Below, piece by piece: positions 1 to 12,604 of a stretch of 64,000 nt of DNA. This DNA comes from Ectocarpus siliculosus (Eukaryota > Sar > Phaeophyceae > Ectocarpales > Ectocarpaceae): NCBI GenBank assembly GCA_000310025.1, contig FN649734.1, forward strand, positions 2,433,291 to 2,497,290, written 5' to 3'. The position numbers and the translations under genes were made by a program. The notes beneath the pieces are model-generated. The model saw nothing but the letters and a program-made list of their open reading frames with translations. It did not search any database and was not told the origin of the DNA. How positions within the stretch are numbered: the first letter of the stretch is position 1; each line of letters opens with the position of its first letter.

Positions 1-510
1 AGAGTTGTTTGGATGGAACATATCATATTTGATTGTTTGAAGTACTTGAACCCACTGATGAGCCCCCTCGGTCGGTACAGCAGTAGTCTATGTGTTGTCT
101 CGTGGAACAAACGCCAGCAGTGGCTACGACACCAAACTTGGATATGTGTCCCGTGGCAACATTTGACAATTCAGTTACCAACTCCAAATGCACCACACCC
201 AAGGCATATATATACACAGCAAGTGAGCAGATAGTGCAGTGGCATAAAATCTGTTGCCACTTGTCACAATCTCAACGTGATATCGTGATATCTGTGGCAC
301 TTTACAGAGGACGGGATCCTCAACAATAGTAGTATTTTATATTTTGGGTATCTCATACCCCCGATAGTGGTACTGTAATTCCAAAATCGGAGCCCTATGT
401 ACACCTCCTGCTCAGGCGCACGGCGGTGAGGGGATTCATTTGTTATTTAGTAGTTAGTGAGGAAGGAGGGGCCCAGACATGGGGGCCTTGGTTACGGTGG
501 GAGGATGTGA
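1..510. other. No gene recognised
   Basis: No reading frame here resembles a known protein and no RNA gene is visible. The short open frames overlap on both strands and look like chance. Confidence 0.5.
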
Positions 511-733
511 TTACCGTATATGACACAAGATAACACACCCCCTGGACCGATTTTCAAAGCTCGATTACTCCACGACGAAGAGGATGCATAAACGAAACAA
601 TACATTTTCGAAAACCTCTCGACGAGACGGTTCCAACGCCGCCGTTTTCGGCGCTGTGACTCTTCCTGCTGTTGAGAAATCGAGCTTTGAAAATCGGCCC
701 AGGGGGTGTGTTATCTTGTGTCATATACGGTAA
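511..733. repeat. MITE-like element with 56-bp terminal inverted repeats
   Basis: Positions 511-566 and 678-733 are inverted copies of each other over 56 bp with one or two mismatches, starting TTACCGTATATGACACAAGA on each strand. The 111-bp middle codes for nothing. The ends can be read as TA followed by CCGTATATG, so a TA target duplication (mariner-like) is possible but cannot be told apart from a palindromic end. A diverged single arm is visible at about 1250-1283, so the family has other copies. This is a non-autonomous DNA transposon by structure; the superfamily is not determined. Confidence 0.8.
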
Positions 734-3700
734 TGTAGAAGGCGACTGGGCAAACTGCACACCAACAAGAACGAGGGGTATCATACCTTCGATGATTCTG
801 CAAGCATAAAGTCGGGATTCGAAGAAATGCTTTGCAGAGATTTGCACAGCAGTCCGCAGTACCGAGCGTGTGTGCATGTGCATCGATCGTTGGTAATAGT
901 CACGTGGACTTCATTGTACACGCGGTTGCCTACGAATTAACCAGGGACTCTTTTGTGTGTTTGCTTGTAGCATAGTGTGTACGGTATTGTTTTCTTTCTC
1001 TTCTAATAACTGAAGATTCGTGAGCAAGTCAACATAGACAAAAAACTGGCGCGTGCGAGCGAGTCCACCACACACACACACCTGACGGGTGATCATGGCA
1101 CGTGGTCATGGACTGGGTCAACTGCGAGGATTGATTTTACATGCCCTATTTGCTTGGGTTGCGTACCCATACATCTGGCGCGCGGCATTGACTGCAGGCT
1201 TCGTTGCAGGCATGGTTGGTGACCATAGACTACATAACTACCTTTCACTTACCGTAAAAGAAAGACACAAGATAGCACACCCACAAAAGATAAGACACCC
1301 CACACAATACAACATCCGGTGCTAATATTTTTGGATTGCAAACGAGCAGCCGAAATACCACCCGGGAACATAAGATATGACATTCCGTGAGGTTAGGATG
1401 CGTGTATCGCGGATCCTATGTTACTTCGCCCTGGTGACTACTCAACATATGTTCCTGATGACATGCAACATGGCCCAGCACGGAACATGCGCAACACACC
1501 CTCTGAGCGGGGGAACCACCCCGTGAGCGGTCCTTCAATTCAAACCAACTCTATTCCTCCCTTGCCTTATTTGAATACTTTCTGTGTGCCAGGCGGTGGT
1601 GGTGGATGGAACCTCTTTTCATTGCATGACAACACTCTCTTTCGCTGTTTCGAGAGAGCGCTGTTGACGTTCCATGCCGGGGTTATGTGCATAACACCTA
1701 CCCCCTCACTTCCGCGCGACTATAAGTATACTCGGCAGGAACTTCACTATTATAGTCCGTGGTGACATTGCTATCACGCCCGCTCAGTACCACGCACCCT
1801 GCCAGTGCGGCAGCAGTGCGGTATGTAGTGTTTTTTCAGGCAGGGGAATAACACCCCCTCAATACCACGCCCTCCGCACGTGTGGCCGCAGGCGCGATAG
1901 GCAATTCTCGGCAGGCTGTGCTACCCCCCCCCCCAGTTTTCATTCAACTTCAGTCCCTGCAAATGTGCGGTCGTGTACTGGGGAGTCACGATCGAACGGA
2001 CAGCGACACTGTGACACAGGACACAGGCAGACGTCGTCATGCAGGTGCATTATCACCATCCAAATGACATTTGAGCCCGTCCCACCCCTCGTGCGCACTA
2101 TGACCGGCGCCTCACCTTTCCTCCGTAACAGGATGGTGAGTTATCCTCAATACACTTCGCCATTGTCATATGCCTGTCGCAGTCGAGGATTCTTGCCGAT
2201 TCACCACTGGTACTGGGAGGGGAAAAGGACTCCACAAGATGGATTTAGTGATCCCCTCAGGATGACGCGCAGGAGATAAAGAGGAGGATCTCTGCACCAA
2301 GTCTGTCCTCGTAGATGTCACCATCGTCAACCCATCTGCAAGCAGAAGCATCAACAAATCGATTTAACGCCAGGGTCTGCCCACGAAGAGAGAGCAGCAA
2401 GTAAGGCAACCCATTATACGGGAACGTTCAACCAGTCTAGATCTATCCTCCTGATGTTTTCCCAACTATTGTGGTCTTGGCAAAGACACCAAATAGTTCG
2501 TCGTAGCTGCCACCAACCGCCTACGAAGCATCTCCACGCACAACACCCCCCCCCGAAGTACAACGCGTATGGGAGTAGATCCAATGAACAGCTATCGGCA
2601 GTGTGCACATTGCACATCACCGTACATTCAACATGTTGCGGGCTGCTTGTTCCGTAAATCTGTCGCCTGCGAAGTTCCCGCAACTGTATGTCGGCAGGAG
2701 TATGCAATGCAATCGTCTAGCTGGCTGTGAAATTCAAGGGCAGCGACACCAGTATCTACACCGTTCCCGCATTCCACTCTCTTTATCGGAAGAGGCTTCC
2801 TGTTCTCGCCTCTCTCCATTGCCGTTGTCTCGTAACCTTTGAATGTTCCGATGGCGGGTTGAGGAGTTCATCCGCGTCGGAGAGGAGGTTTGGCCGAACG
2901 CTTCATCCACTCGCAGTAAACCGTCCACGGGACGCTGATCGATGCGCGACTTGTGGGGGCGTATACCCTGAAAGTTGCTGCCCATGGAATGAATGCAGAG
3001 GTTTGTCACCGCGAGGTGGCATCTGACCAAACCTCAAGAATTAACGCCACCCTCTACTTCTCTGAGAAGAACCCATTCTTGTAGCCATTTTTCGTAGAAT
3101 CGGGTTCTAAAGAACCAGAAAAGAAAAATGCTATCCCTAGTTCACCTTCAGACACCCATCTTATCCCCTCATCACTCTAAATATCGAGAGCGCTCTTCTT
3201 TGAGTTTTGTGCTCCTCTTCTTCTTCTTCCTACATTTGCGTGTCTTGGCATCCTCTTCTCCCGCCTTTGTACTGGCGCATCTCTTTATATCCTTTCCGGC
3301 GGCAAGTCCAAGTCCGCTACTCGATTTTCAGGTTCACCATTTTTTGTGTTGTCCATCTATCGAGATGTTCGACAGCACACTGCTGTGTTCCAATCTGTGT
3401 TTTCAACTTATCATGGCTTCGTTGCTTAGGAAATTCACGACAATCCACCCCGCATTTTTCAATACTCATGCCCGTGCACCCTACAACGCTATTCTCACCA
3501 AAGGGGTCTGGGGAGGGGAGTCACACCCCATCCTGCAGGCGATTTGTTCAGAAACTGTCACACCGCCACCTATCGTCACAAACCGAGGCAAAGGGTGCGA
3601 GGTCATACACTTCCCACAACACATGCCGCAAAAGGGATCCCATTGTTTCTTTTCGGGCGCACACGTAACAGTTGTTTTGCTCTTCAGGCAGGTTTTTTCC

Positions 3701-4083
3701 CCATGAATTTGATCCGCGGATGAAATAGGCAGTTCCTGAAGACCATCCCTATTTTTTTAGGGGCATCAGGGCACACCAGGAACGACCACCAGTTGCTGTG
3801 AAGGAAACGCGTCTCGAGCGTATACGAATCCGCCACATTGTTGTGTTCCTTTCCTACCCACTCCCATCAGTGTCCAGTTTTCGGTGAACAACGACAGAAG
3901 CCCGTTTCTCGTGTCGGTAGTGTTGTGTTTTTGTCACCCCGTTGATTTTCCGCTCGCAGGTTCGAACTACCTCATGGCCTTGCCTCTAGCGCTTAGGAAC
4001 CGCATTATGTGTGTGCTATTCTGGCGCCGGTTTACAGGCCTTTCGGCGTATATACGTGACGTATCAGCCGGGGTGACAAAAAG
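734..4083. other. Long stretch with no gene recognised
   Basis: About 3.3 kb upstream of the transporter. Open frames of up to 192 codons exist (3128-3706, +) but their translations are low-complexity or unlike any family I know. A lone relic of the 511-733 repeat arm lies near 1250-1283. An unseen 5' exon of the transporter could lie near the right end. Nothing else is supported. Confidence 0.45.
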
Positions 4084-4180
4084 GTCACACAGGAGCTTTT
4101 TTCATTTTTTTGTTTGTTTTTTTGCCCCACGTTTCCCCCTGCGGTGCTTGCCTTGGTTTTTATCGCGAGAAGGGTCCACC
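4084..4180 (-). mobile_element. SINE relic (3' part), minus strand
   Basis: Read on the minus strand this matches the body of the SINE copies at 16091 and 52372: a block like TCTCGCGATAAAAA, then GGCA.GCACCGCAGG, an A-rich run, and CTCCTGTGTGA. The tRNA-like head is missing. It lies just upstream of the transporter gene. Confidence 0.5.
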
Positions 4181-4307
4181 CATCCCTTCCCTCGTCGACC
4201 GTGAAGCCGGAGGGTGTTTACTCACGACCTAGATCGCTTTCAACTAAGGGGATGCTGGAAATTAATGGTCTGGATTATTAACCGCTCGACAGCAATTATC
4301 CACGCGA

Positions 4308-7045
4308 ATGTTCTCAAGTGTTCCAACACGACTTCGTTGCCACCTCGCGCACATTTTTGCTCCCCCCGTTTCCACCCAGTCTAGCGAAGGCCGTGGCCTC
4401 TGGAACGAGTGGAGACTCCTCAACCGTAGTTCGAAGTTCTTCGCAGCGAAAGCAGCCACCGTTGCATCCATCGGCGGACTTTTATTTGGATACGACATTG
4501 GGGTGTGTGCGTGCTCGGCGTTATTTTCGCTCTCATCGTGCACATTCCTGCTTGCGTTTATTTGTTTTCCAAGGACCATCGGTGCAGGAGGAGTTCTGAG
4601 GCTCCGTACGGATCCTCGCAATGGCTTTCCGTTCGCTCATGCCCCCCCGGTGATACGATAAACTTGACTTGAATCGCAACATTGGTCGCAACTTGTTTTT
4701 CATCTCCTACGAACAAGTGAGGGCCGTATTCAAACAACGACGTGCCCATGTAGGAGCACATTTGATCACAGGGGTGCGCGTGTATCCCCCTTTGATTTGG
4801 TCTCGTTCTGAACGAATGAACGCGCGATCGACACAAGGTGTATGCCCTGCTACAGTGACAAAGAGTTGGATACATTCTACAGGTGACTGCACCAGTACTA
4901 CCGCAGCTGCAACGTGACATGGGTTTCAGCTTGGGAATGCAGGACATGGTCGTGTCTACAATGGTGATGGGTGCCCTGGCTGGATCGCTAGCGGCAGGGC
5001 TTTTGACGGACAGACTCGGGCGTTGGCTGACCATAGTCCTCACCGACTTGACGTTTATCGCAGGCGGCGTGGTCTTAATTTCCGCTACAACCCCAGGTAA
5101 GCCGTCGTTAAGCCGTTCGGTTGAAAGAGCATTTTCATCAACACTTGCTCTCCGAGGAGCACAGGTTCGGGTGTTGTTGGGTGTCTTCAAGGCGTGTAAG
5201 AGGCAGATATGTTGCACATACGGAGATATGTTTATGTCCCGTCAGCAGTGCTTTGTTGGCTTTGGCTGCCTATTTCAATCCATCCTGGTCGGTGATGAAG
5301 AGCTGCCGTTTGTTTATTCTGCTTACGCGATGGGTGAGGGGGCGTTTCGGGGTAGCGTTGGAGATGTATTTCCTTGGCTCAACAGGAACTGGACGAGATT
5401 AATTGTCCCCCACGGAATAACCGGTCCCTGTCAGGTGTTGTATTGGTGGGACGCTTCATCGTTGGGGTGTCGATTTCGGTGTCTGCAGTAGCAGATGTTT
5501 CGTACCTCGCCGAAGTTGCGCCTCGGACCTTGCGCGGCTCTATGGTGTCTTGCAACGAGCTCGCCATCTCGATCGGAATGCTTGCGGCCTTTTTTGCTGG
5601 AGAGGTTTTTCAGGATGTACACGGTGAGTTCTGCGTTGACCATGCTGTCTGGCTGACTAGGGAAAATGCTACCCCAGGCCTGCTGCTGTCGATAGTCGGA
5701 GTGAGCATCTCGGGTGGGGCCATGACAGTTTAACCCGTTTCTATGCATCAACATGGTTATAGATGCGCGGCATGGTTCCTTCACGGTAATACTCCTTACT
5801 ACATAAACCACCTCAATGCCGAATCTGTTTTCATCCTCTCCAGGAGGATGGCGGATCCTGTTTGGGTTGTCGGCATGGTTGGCTGCCGCTCAGCTCGTGT
5901 TGATGGTGTGGTTCATGCCTCGGAGCCCAAGGTGGCTTTTGACCCAGAAGAGGCGTGAAGAGGCCACGAACATCCTCCTCAAGATTCGAAATTCCCGGGA
6001 CGATGTGGAGACGGAACTTCGTCAGATCGAGCTCTTTGACCGGAATGCGAAGGGCAGTCTGATGGAACTCACAACAGAGTGGAGAATTTCGCTCTTGGTG
6101 ACAACAGCTCTTTCTGTTTTCCAGCAACTCGGTGGGCAGGCGAACGTCCTCAATTTCAACGTGGAAATATTGAGGGCAGCAGGATTCAACGCGGCAGCAC
6201 CGGCTGTTGTGTTAGGGATGGTGAAGGTTTTGTCTACAATCATCGCGATCACTTGGGTGAGTTGCAACGTACCCGCAAGACATATGTGGTGCCATTCTAG
6301 CAAGAGCTGTCTCGAGCTCGTTGTACGAGAGGTGCACGCCGGTGAGCTTTGATGTGCGCGAGTGATAACGGGCTGCGGGCTACCACCGAGCGCTCCCCAG
6401 TATTGTCATCAGACTCGTGGCATAGTTTGTTCGGCATTCGCCACCATAAGGAATCACGAACACGCCTTGGATCCTGCTTGACCAACAATTCTTGGATGTG
6501 GTGCACTCACTGCTCTCTCTCAGGTTGACCAGGTGGGCCGAAGGCCCTTTCTGTTGTGGGGCGCTGGCGGTTGCACCATCAGCCTCTGTCTTCTGAGTGT
6601 GTCATTTAAGAACGGCCAACCTCTTCTGTCGTTTTTGGCTTGCTGTGCAATGGTGTCTTGTTATAGCCTCGGCTTTGGGCCGGTCACGTGGTTAGTAACA
6701 GCCGAGATGTTTCCCTCGTGCGTTAGGGGCAAGGCCCTCGGAATAGGGCAGATGGGGTCTTTTTTAGGGAGCCTCGTTGCCTCCGCATTTTTCTTGCAAC
6801 TCCTTGATTCCATGGGCGGGTTCGTGACGTTTGCTTTGTTCGGCAGCGTAGCGTTATCCTCCACCGTGTTCGTCTACGCGCTAGTTCCGGAAACAAAGGG
6901 GAAGGAGCCGAGCGAAATCGCTTCAGAACTCCACGAGTGTGTGGGCTGCGTTTCGTACGAGGCCATGGTACGCGACGAACCATCTGTCGACGAATCTGGC
7001 CCAGAGATGGAGCGTCCAAATGACAGTACCCAAAATTTGTTTTAA
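4308..7045 (+). CDS. MFS sugar-porter family transporter (5 exons)
   Basis: Exons 4308-4502, 4883-5096, 5435-5623, 5844-6256 and 6524-7045 join in phase through GT-AG introns to give 510 residues, the usual sugar-porter length. Family marks occur in order: GGLLFGYDIG in TM1 (residues 56-65), GLLTDRLGRW after TM2, YLAEVAPRTLRGS after TM4, PRSPRWLL before the central loop, QQLGGQ in TM7, VGRRP after TM8, AEMFPSCVRG and PETKGKEPSE after TM12. It should therefore be a twelve-helix membrane protein carrying a sugar or polyol, probably with protons. The TM7 motif reads NFN where hexose carriers usually have a tyrosine pair, so the substrate is open. The start codon is the weakest point: an acceptor-like sequence at 4378-4379 would allow an upstream first exon. 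It stands alone, with repeats on both sides. Confidence 0.92.
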
Positions 7046-7510
7046 GGCGGATTGTCCACAGCCAAACGTCACGTGGGATGTATGTATGGCCGACCGAGAG
7101 AGATAGCGTGTGAGATCTGATACATGTTTTACCCAGCATTGATTGTATACAACCACCATCATCTCTCTGGCTGAAGACGTCAACTTCAAATTGTTTTGTG
7201 TGAGCGGAGTAGAAGCATAGACTACACTCGAACGTAATGTGCAACGGGCAACGTGTGGGACACTTCTTGGTTTGAGGTGCTGCATCGATATAACCCACAT
7301 CCGACCCGCGGAAAACGTGTAGGGGGAGGGATGCTTCCCTGCTGAAAACGGTGTGCTAAACATGCCTACTTTCATCCGTCACGCCTCGCCAGTGAGCCCT
7401 TCCCTGCCCTTTTTGTACAAGTGGTGCTGCCAAGCGCAATTTTCCGTTGACCCACCAGTCTCCGGGAATTGCGTACTACACAAAAACCATATTCGGAAAG
7501 AACTTCAAAT

Positions 7511-7675
7511 TTACACCATTCCACGACGATCAGATGCTGACACGGGCGGGGAATGGTTTGCTCCTGGCGACAATAATACGGCTCCGGTCAGGAGGAGTTT
7601 GATGTCTGCCAGAAGATCTCGTAACCGGACGTCTGCATCGTGCGTGTTGAACGATCGGAGGTTGTCGCTGCTCAT
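7511..7675 (-). CDS. Possible terminal exon, unknown protein
   Basis: On the minus strand a pyrimidine-rich acceptor (TTTTATTCGCAG) is followed at once by an ATG and 54 open codons beginning MSSDNLRSFNTHDADVRLRD, with a leucine-rich helix after it and a stop at 7511. It reads like the last exon of a gene or a very small gene. I do not recognise the sequence and cannot connect it to upstream exons. Confidence 0.22.
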   Translation of the reverse strand: MSSDNLRSFNTHDADVRLRDLLADIKLLLTGAVLLSPGANHSPPVSASDRRGMV

Positions 7676-9629
7676 CTGCGAATAAAACGCCAAAACCTGT
7701 CATATGATAACACCCGAGGACGCCACGAACGGTACAAGATTGGAGGGTTAGGCGCGGCAATAGTTAGGGTTGGAACGGACTATTTACTTGCCTGCGGGTT
7801 GCCTCTTTCTCCGCCAAGGCAAAGAAAAATATAAACACCACAGAAGAAATTTTCGATTTTTGGAAAGTGGTCCCTCGTGGAAGACCTTGACACGAGCCAC
7901 TTTTATTCTGCGGGACGCGCCAAGAGCTACTGTGGTGCAGCGATCGTAAACTTCTTAGATTGTGCTGATAAAACCGAAACAGTGGTGCAGTTGGTCCACA
8001 GCTGAACGTGGCACGGAGCGACAACGGCGAAAACACATACGTTAGCACACGATACGACCAAGCCCCTCGAGGGGCATTCGGGGTTTACTCGCTGACAACA
8101 GAAGAGAAAGGCGTCAACACACAGCACCTCTACTCGAACGCCAACAGAAGGGCCAGCACGGATTTCGCTGCAGCTCATGTCAACATGTGGCGTCGCAAGT
8201 AAAATCATACGCGCCAAGAACATCTGGTTGTCACAATGTGTGCGTGTTGCTTTCTCTCTGATGGTGTGAACGAGCAACCTCAACAGCTGGGCGGCCAAGA
8301 AAAAACCTTAAGTTTCGTTAGATAAAGGCTATTCCATAAGCCTACTCAGCCTGCCTAGTGGATTAGCGTTTATCTTAACACAATCAACGCTACATCGATT
8401 TCGAGGTTGTGCGTGATGGGTGTCAGTATATGAGGCTTCGTACGCCCCTGTCCTCTCTGTCTTGCTCTCCAATCTCCCCGCTTCGCCCGTCTCCTGCCAA
8501 TGTATCTGGCATATCCACATGATGGTTCAGTGCCTTCCCTCCCTTTCGTTTGTTCATGCTCTCTGCAGTCACCGAAATGACTTCATCATCACTACCAGTC
8601 GCACACACCGCCCTCGTTCTTCTATAGTCCAATAGGAGCTGGCAAATACTGTTTTGGCTTCGCATGTTGCCGGCACTGCAAATTGAGTGTCTTCCTTCGT
8701 CCACCCCCCTCTTGTTTCGCCCTCTGTACCGCGGGCGCATTCCAACTATTGACCACGGGTCGGTGATACAATTGAGTGTTGGAGACAAGTGAAGGAAAAT
8801 AGAAAAAAACAAGGGCACTGCAAAGATGGGGATTGCAAATAGTGTGCGGCCGCACTTCTCACAACAAACAACACACTTACACTCTCTCCCAGGTCGTAGC
8901 AAGAAAAGAGGTGGCTTTCCCCCGAGATGTGAAGCACAGGACAATCCAGTTGGCCGAGAGTTGCAGCTACAGCACAACGGAAGAATCGCACCAGCCAACG
9001 CGCGAAAGGAGCGACAGCACACATCCATACGGCACGTCAGCACGAAAAAAGCAAGCGGATGTTTCAGCACGGCATGCATGTACCCTTTGTGCGCTCGAGA
9101 CGTGCAACTTCCGGAGGTGACGCATCTACCGAGTGAATTGCATATATTTCTCGCCTCACTCTAGCTCGCTGGCCTGTAAATCACCATGGTCAACGGGATA
9201 GTGTGGTTGGAAAATACAAGGTTTCAAGTGCTATAGCCAATAACAGCGAGAACCTACAGGGTGTGCCTGCTCCGGATGTTGCATACATATGCTTTAAGAT
9301 TCTGTACGAGGCGAAATTTCGGAGCGATTGCCGTGTCGGCTATGCTGTAGCAGAGGTTCTTCACGTCTACTCATGCCGCCGTTGGCGTCCACCTCTCTGT
9401 CCGCTGTGCCGCTGCGGCTCTCTCGGTATGTCCCACCACCTATGTCAAAGGTTGGTTAGTTGGCCAGTACTGATGTAGCCTCAGAGAGTTAATCGGACCA
9501 CATGCGATGAGAGGACCAGAGGCATTTGAGTCTCAACAAAGAAAGAGGTTTACTGTCGCTACGGCCTATAAAGGCACTGCCAATCCCCACTGGCCAAACC
9601 AAACAAAACGTGTTTAGCATCATGCTCAC

Positions 9630-9718
9630 CGAACTGTTCCGCCGCCCTCTTGAGAGCTGCGACAGCCGCGCACACCTCATCGCGTTGAGGTGCGTCTCCA
9701 TCCACAAAGAACCCAGAC
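9630..9718 (-). CDS. Possible internal exon, unknown protein
   Basis: On the minus strand an acceptor (GATACAG) precedes 89 bases that read SGFFVDGDAPQRDEVCAAVA and continue as an alanine/lysine-rich helix ending EQF, followed by a GTGAGC donor. Codon use and composition look protein-like and both borders are good splice sites. No family is recognised and no neighbouring exon fits with confidence. Confidence 0.28.
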
Positions 9719-10209
9719 CTGTATCATTTGTGCGGTGTAACGCATTTAGGTTAGGCCGCACTATCGTGCGCTCTGGGATCCAAATCCGCCTTGAGAGTGT
9801 GCCCGCCGGTTTTCCCTGATTTCATTGCATGGATTAGTCGGATAGACGCAAGCAAGACAGGACGGGAAGATGGAGTGTTCCATGGACTTTGCGCACGAGA
9901 CGGACCTTGGTTGGAGGTGTCATCCAACAGAAGGAGAAACATGCGGGTAACCCCCTGTAAGGGTCACCATAAGGACTGACTGCTCTCTCTCAGAGTGGAA
10001 ACGTCAAGAGCAAATTGGAGCACACCTTAACCATACAATCCATGATTCCGGGCTCCCATATCAGAAAGTCATAGATAGACAACACATCCGTGTTGCTTCT
10101 CCACGAAAAAGAAAAAATGCGACGATGAATTTGAAGGAGGTACATCACGAGCCTCCGGAACCCGTCTCATATAATTTTGCTGCGAAACAGTTGGGCTACA
10201 TTCTTGCAA

Positions 10210-10640
10210 CCGCCCGTGCTCATCGCGGTCGAGTAGAATATGTTGTGCGGGGAGATGAACCCTCACTCCGCGCAAAGGGGATGATCGCACCACGTTGTGT
10301 TAAAATGGTCAAATACCGTCGAGGCAGTTACACAGTGCATACGACTGTCTCCGGCAGTGAGAGCACCAGAAAATAAACTACTCATTCGCAGATGTCATCC
10401 GCAAGGAAGTAAGCACAAGATGCCGAACACCCTTCGCAGGATGCAGCGCACCCTTCATGCGACTCGCCGAATACCTCATGGCGCTTCGAGCTTTTGTGAG
10501 AGCCTGGTCCGGTGAGAACCCGGCGTGCTGCGTCCCGGCTTTGTAGGGATGCGAGGTGAACGGTCTAACGACTGCGGCATGCACGACTATGAGTACACCC
10601 CCATGCTCATCGCACACACCATGCCTTGACACAACATCAG
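10210..10640 (+). repeat. Dispersed repeat, copy 1 of 3
   Basis: This block shares long near-identical runs with 12813-13255 and 18727-18975: a start near GGTCGAGTAGA, then AACCCTCACTCCGCG, CCACGTTGTGTTAAA, CCTCGAGGCAGTTAC-like and GAAAGCACCAGAAAATAAA-like words. The rightmost 200 bp (10400-10600) match only the copy at 13050-13265, just upstream of the LINE coding region. It is probably untranslated sequence of that LINE family rather than an independent element. Confidence 0.75.
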
Positions 10641-11689
10641 CAGGAGACCTCACAGGCATTCCTATCTATGCTCCTACGCAGGTTTCATGCCGTAAATTTG
10701 TATTGTACGGGAGAACCGCTTCGCAATGGCGTGAAGAGCAGAGCGGTGAACGTCGTCGCTGCGTACGCACCGCACCGGCTAGGGCCAGCAAGGAAAAAAA
10801 CAGGCGTTCTGGGATACACTCGACAGTCGGGTACAGCGGACCCAGCGGAAGGGGTATGTACAGATAAAATGGACGCGAACGCGACCGTAGAGGAGACTTA
10901 GTAGAGGATGCATGTACACATACATCTCTGGGTCCTTTCATTTCTCTTTCATAATTCGTCATAGGTACCTGAAAAAACATTGCTGTGAACACGGAAGGCG
11001 TCTGCGTCAGTTTGACCAAATTCAGTATAGGCTCAAATAGACTCAAAATAAGAAAATAAGCCCGGTATCCGGCACGTTTTCCCCCATTCACTGCTGGTAA
11101 CACTTCCACCCATCCCCTTCGAGTGTGGTCATATATCAAAACTAGTAGTATTTCTTTTGATTGAATTTTGTACTTTTCTTAACAATCGATGCAAAGGTAC
11201 TGAGCAGGGATCGGAACGGTGTTTAGTTTATAGCGAAAAGACAAGAGCAAGAAGAACACACACAGCCTCAGCGCAATTCGTAACCTCGGCTGCGTTGGCA
11301 GCGCCCCGATCAGTTGGTGATCTATCTGCATTCGTTTTCCTCCTTGCCTCAACAGTCTTTCGTCTCTGTATCTCTGACGACAAACAAGGGGCGCGCAATC
11401 GCGAGTCGGCTGCATGCCGCATTCTACGATTCTGCCGCTCTTACCACGCCGTTTTGATTCGTCCGCTTCAAATTCAATGATTTATCATTCATTCTCGTGC
11501 TTTCATTTTCAATCGCTTTTTTGAGGAGCGCCGATAGGGGTGCTTTTTTTGCTTTAGCAAGAAAAAAGCTGATTAGAGGGATCGTCATGTATATGTACGT
11601 ACGTGAAAAAACAAAATATCTTGCCCACGGGAGGCGAACATTCCACAATTTGTCCGTCTGATGGTGTCTGTGTAACAAGGAGATTGGAG
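10641..11689. other. No gene recognised; contains a repeat fragment
   Basis: No coding family is visible. The part 11035-11140 matches 19024-19115 (both have ACTC(A/G)AAATAAG followed by a C/T-rich block), so the dispersed-repeat family may continue this far. Confidence 0.4.
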
Positions 11690-11850
11690 CCCATTTCGCC
11701 ATCTAGGCACCAACTTGCAATCGAACACTTGTGCAAAACAAGAAATATTTTGCAGGAGCTGTCCCAACTGCTTCCAGCTCAAGCGTGCTCAGTGCATCGA
11801 GTTAAGAACGCATTTGCGCCGAACTTGAAGTCGGGAAGCAAAAGCGTCCC
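11681..11850 (+). repeat. Dispersed repeat shared with 39075-39240
   Basis: The two stretches share a chain of matching words: GAGA.TGG.GC.CATTTC, CACCAACTAGGCACCAA-like, ACTTGTGC, CTTCC.GCTCAA and GCCGAACTT, over about 160 bp at moderate identity. The other copy lies in the intron of the lumen-protein gene. Nature unknown. Confidence 0.55.
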
Positions 11851-11881
11851 CGCCAAGTCGGGAAGCAAAAGCGTCCCCGCC
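11828..11881 (+). repeat. 27-bp perfect tandem repeat, two copies
   Basis: A 27-base unit beginning AAGTCGGGAAGCAAAAGCGT is present twice in a row without a mismatch (11828-11854 and 11855-11881). Confidence 0.9.
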
Positions 11882-12007
11882 CAACAACCGAGGCAGGCGT
11901 GATTTTTTTGTTCTCTCTGCTGCTGCTGCTGCTGGCGAGACAAACACACACAGCAGTTAGGACGAGGGGGAAGGGAGAACACCAGAGGGAGAGAGAGGCT
12001 GGAGCGG

Positions 12008-12370
12008 CACACACACCACCAGGGAGAGAGATGACCGGCGGGTGTACCCACAACGGCGGAAGCGAACAGGAGAGAAGACGCGTTTTGGTTATTATTGGTC
12101 TGTTGTTTGTTGTGTGCCTACTCTCGCGAGAGAGAGAAGCAGACGCGGCGACCAGTCCGGGCAAGAGTGACAAGACAAACACTACACAGAGACAGGCAAG
12201 AAACAACATGAACAAGGGGGGCGGGAGACACACACACACCACCGGGAGAGTGAGGCGGGAGGGTCTGCCCTTACATACTGCTGCTAGCTAACGGCGGAAG
12301 AAGCGAGAGGAGAGAAGAAGAAGCGTATGTTGTGCTGTTGTGTGTTTCGACGAGCAGCAGCACTCTTTCA
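12008..12370 (+). repeat. Purine-rich diverged tandem repeat, period about 222 bp
   Basis: The order CACACACACCACC, GGGAGAG, ACGGCGGAAG, GAGAGAAGA and TGTTGTGTG occurs twice, from about 12008 and from about 12230. The strand is strongly purine-rich with (GA)n and (CA)n runs. No coding potential is evident despite open frames on both strands. Confidence 0.55.
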
Positions 12371-12604
12371 CTAGCTAGGCAGAGGACAGAGGCACACCAA
12401 CGCGCTGCTAGACACCACCATTGATGATGTATGTACTGCTGTAAACCTCTCTATACTTGTGTGCAAGGGCCTAAGGTGCTACCTGTGCCTTCCGTGCTAG
12501 TCTGGCCACCCTCGATCAAAGCTCGGAACCAGAGAGAGGAACAGAGAGGATTTTTTTTTGCGCTGCTAGCTGATGATAACACCCCCCGCCCTGGCACCCC
12601 CATC

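Larger units (their letters stand above)
7046..10209. other. Intergenic; no firm gene, several exon-like stretches
   Basis: No complete gene can be built. On the minus strand there are two stretches with splice-like borders (7511-7675 and 9630-9718, listed separately) and an open frame of 218 codons (8423-9079) ending in a charged, disordered-looking tail. These could be exons of one or more unrecognised minus-strand genes or chance. No repeat family from elsewhere in the window is seen here. Confidence 0.4.

Noticed and set aside
3128-3706. 192-codon plus-strand frame upstream of the transporter
   Set aside because: Translation is rich in F, L, S and H in low-complexity runs from a pyrimidine-rich strand; a second frame over the same bases is also open. 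No family is recognised.
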